The notes below the pieces were generated by a model that was not told the DNA's origin, did no database searches, and saw nothing but the letters and a program-made list of their open reading frames with translations. From positions 28,859-92,858 of the forward strand of contig NZ_LSRP01000072.1 of assembly GCF_001885585.1 (NCBI RefSeq): a stretch of 64,000 bases of DNA, written 5' to 3'. The DNA comes from Pararhizobium antarcticum. Lineage in GTDB: Bacteria > Pseudomonadota > Alphaproteobacteria > Rhizobiales > Rhizobiaceae. The position numbers were made by a program, and so were the translations under genes. Every line of letters starts with the position of its first letter. Position 1 is the stretch's first letter. Positions 63,374 through 64,000 of the stretch are shown one piece after another.

Positions 63374-63985
63374 GACGATCTGGGGTCGATATTGGTCTTC
63401 ATTTTGATGTTCGGGACGAAGTAAATAGAACCTCTGCTATCAAAGCCTTGACGTAGCTCCCACTTCGTTTTCCAGCTGTTCGGTCAATGACCGGATTTCC
63501 TACGAGTGTGGGCTGGCGGTAGCAAGAAGCTCTTCCGAGTTAAACAAAAATCCCTTCGAGGTCGCCAGTCACGCACAATACTCGGGGCCTGCGCACCGGC
63601 ACCTCTCTGGAACTATCTGATATTCCTCGCAGAGACCGCCTTCTGTAAGTCGGACCGTGATTTTGTGTAAATTTTGCCCGCAATTTGGTTAATTTGTTGA
63701 ATAGTCTCGTAAGGAGTTTCAAGCGTTTCCAGCCAGTTAAGCCATTACAGCTATGATCGGCGAAGCCGCCGCTTTTGCCCGGTCAACAAATTGCCTGTCC
63801 CATCGATTGCCAGTTGATATCTCTCAACCTCTGCGGATTGAAACTTAGAAAGTTCCGAAATGTTGACGTGCTCAGTGTCCGTCCGGAGACTTTGAGAATC
63901 GGCGGAATCGGTTAGCGGACTTCGGTTTGCGGGTTGTGCGCGGTTGTGATTCCTTTTGTGCTTTCGAATCACGAAAGGAAGCTGC
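63374..63985. other. Intergenic stretch near the right edge
   Basis: About 600 bases. Minus-strand frames at 63540-63722 (60 codons) and 63751-63972 (73 codons) have no recognisable family, and I do not call them. No RNA gene is seen. Confidence 0.35.
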
Positions 63986-64000
63986 GATGTGGACGATCGA
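63986..64000 (+). CDS. Start of a gene cut by the window edge
   Basis: ATG at 63986 is preceded by GAAAGGAAG about seven bases upstream, a good ribosome site. Only five codons (MWTID) are visible, so the product cannot be named. Confidence 0.4.

Overview
The window looks like a chromosomal segment of a Rhizobiaceae-type alphaproteobacterium. The anchor is at 50.8-54.0 kb: tkt (minus strand), then a DUF4164 gene, zapA and a probable 6S RNA gene on the plus strand, an order I know from Rhizobiales. ABC and TRAP uptake systems with many GntR, LysR and AraC regulators, and a malonate locus of the Sinorhizobium type, fit the same group. The organism is inferred, not shown.

Layout. 1-3.1 kb: a decayed gene copy, a vapBC toxin-antitoxin pair and nested IS5-family elements. 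3.2-8.5 kb: a minus-strand set of a secreted protein, a von Willebrand A protein with three tandem repeats and a membrane protein, then an AraC regulator. 8.6-9.6 kb: an IS6-family element next to a second IS6 fragment. 9.9-18.4 kb: a LysR gene facing a polyamine-type ABC transporter with a class III aminotransferase, a beta-keto acid cleavage enzyme (BKACE) and an acetylpolyamine-amidohydrolase-like protein. 18.7-25.1 kb: a GntR gene facing a TRAP transporter, a 57-residue membrane protein, an IlvD/Edd-type dehydratase and an RraA-type protein. 25.4-32.1 kb: malonate utilisation (matR, matPQM, matAB). 32.2-35.1 kb: IS6 and IS5 debris with a beheaded Fic gene. 35.2-46.8 kb: amidase, Liv-type ABC transporter, GMC oxidoreductase, aldehyde dehydrogenase and a second HDAC-fold amidohydrolase, faced by a LysR gene. 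46.8-50.8 kb: an intact IS5 element, small exported proteins and the intact partner of the decayed gene at the window start. 50.8-54.0 kb: core genes. 54.1-64.0 kb: an integrase next to the 6S gene opens a more AT-rich island with an RTX protein, two serine recombinases, an HNH nuclease, a NUDIX hydrolase and unknown proteins.

The 9.9-46.8 kb stretch reads as four self-contained uptake-plus-catabolism modules, each with its own divergent regulator, lying between insertion sequences. Two separate modules carry an HDAC-fold deacetylase, which points to N-acylated amines as substrates. In three modules the solute-binding-protein gene is followed at once by a strong intercistronic hairpin. The best candidates for undescribed biology are the aminotransferase/BKACE/deacetylase module, the amidase/GMC/ALDH/deacetylase module and the unusual 58 kb protein with an HUH-like pattern.

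No tRNA, rRNA or CRISPR array was recognised. All family calls come from reading motifs by eye; no database search was run.
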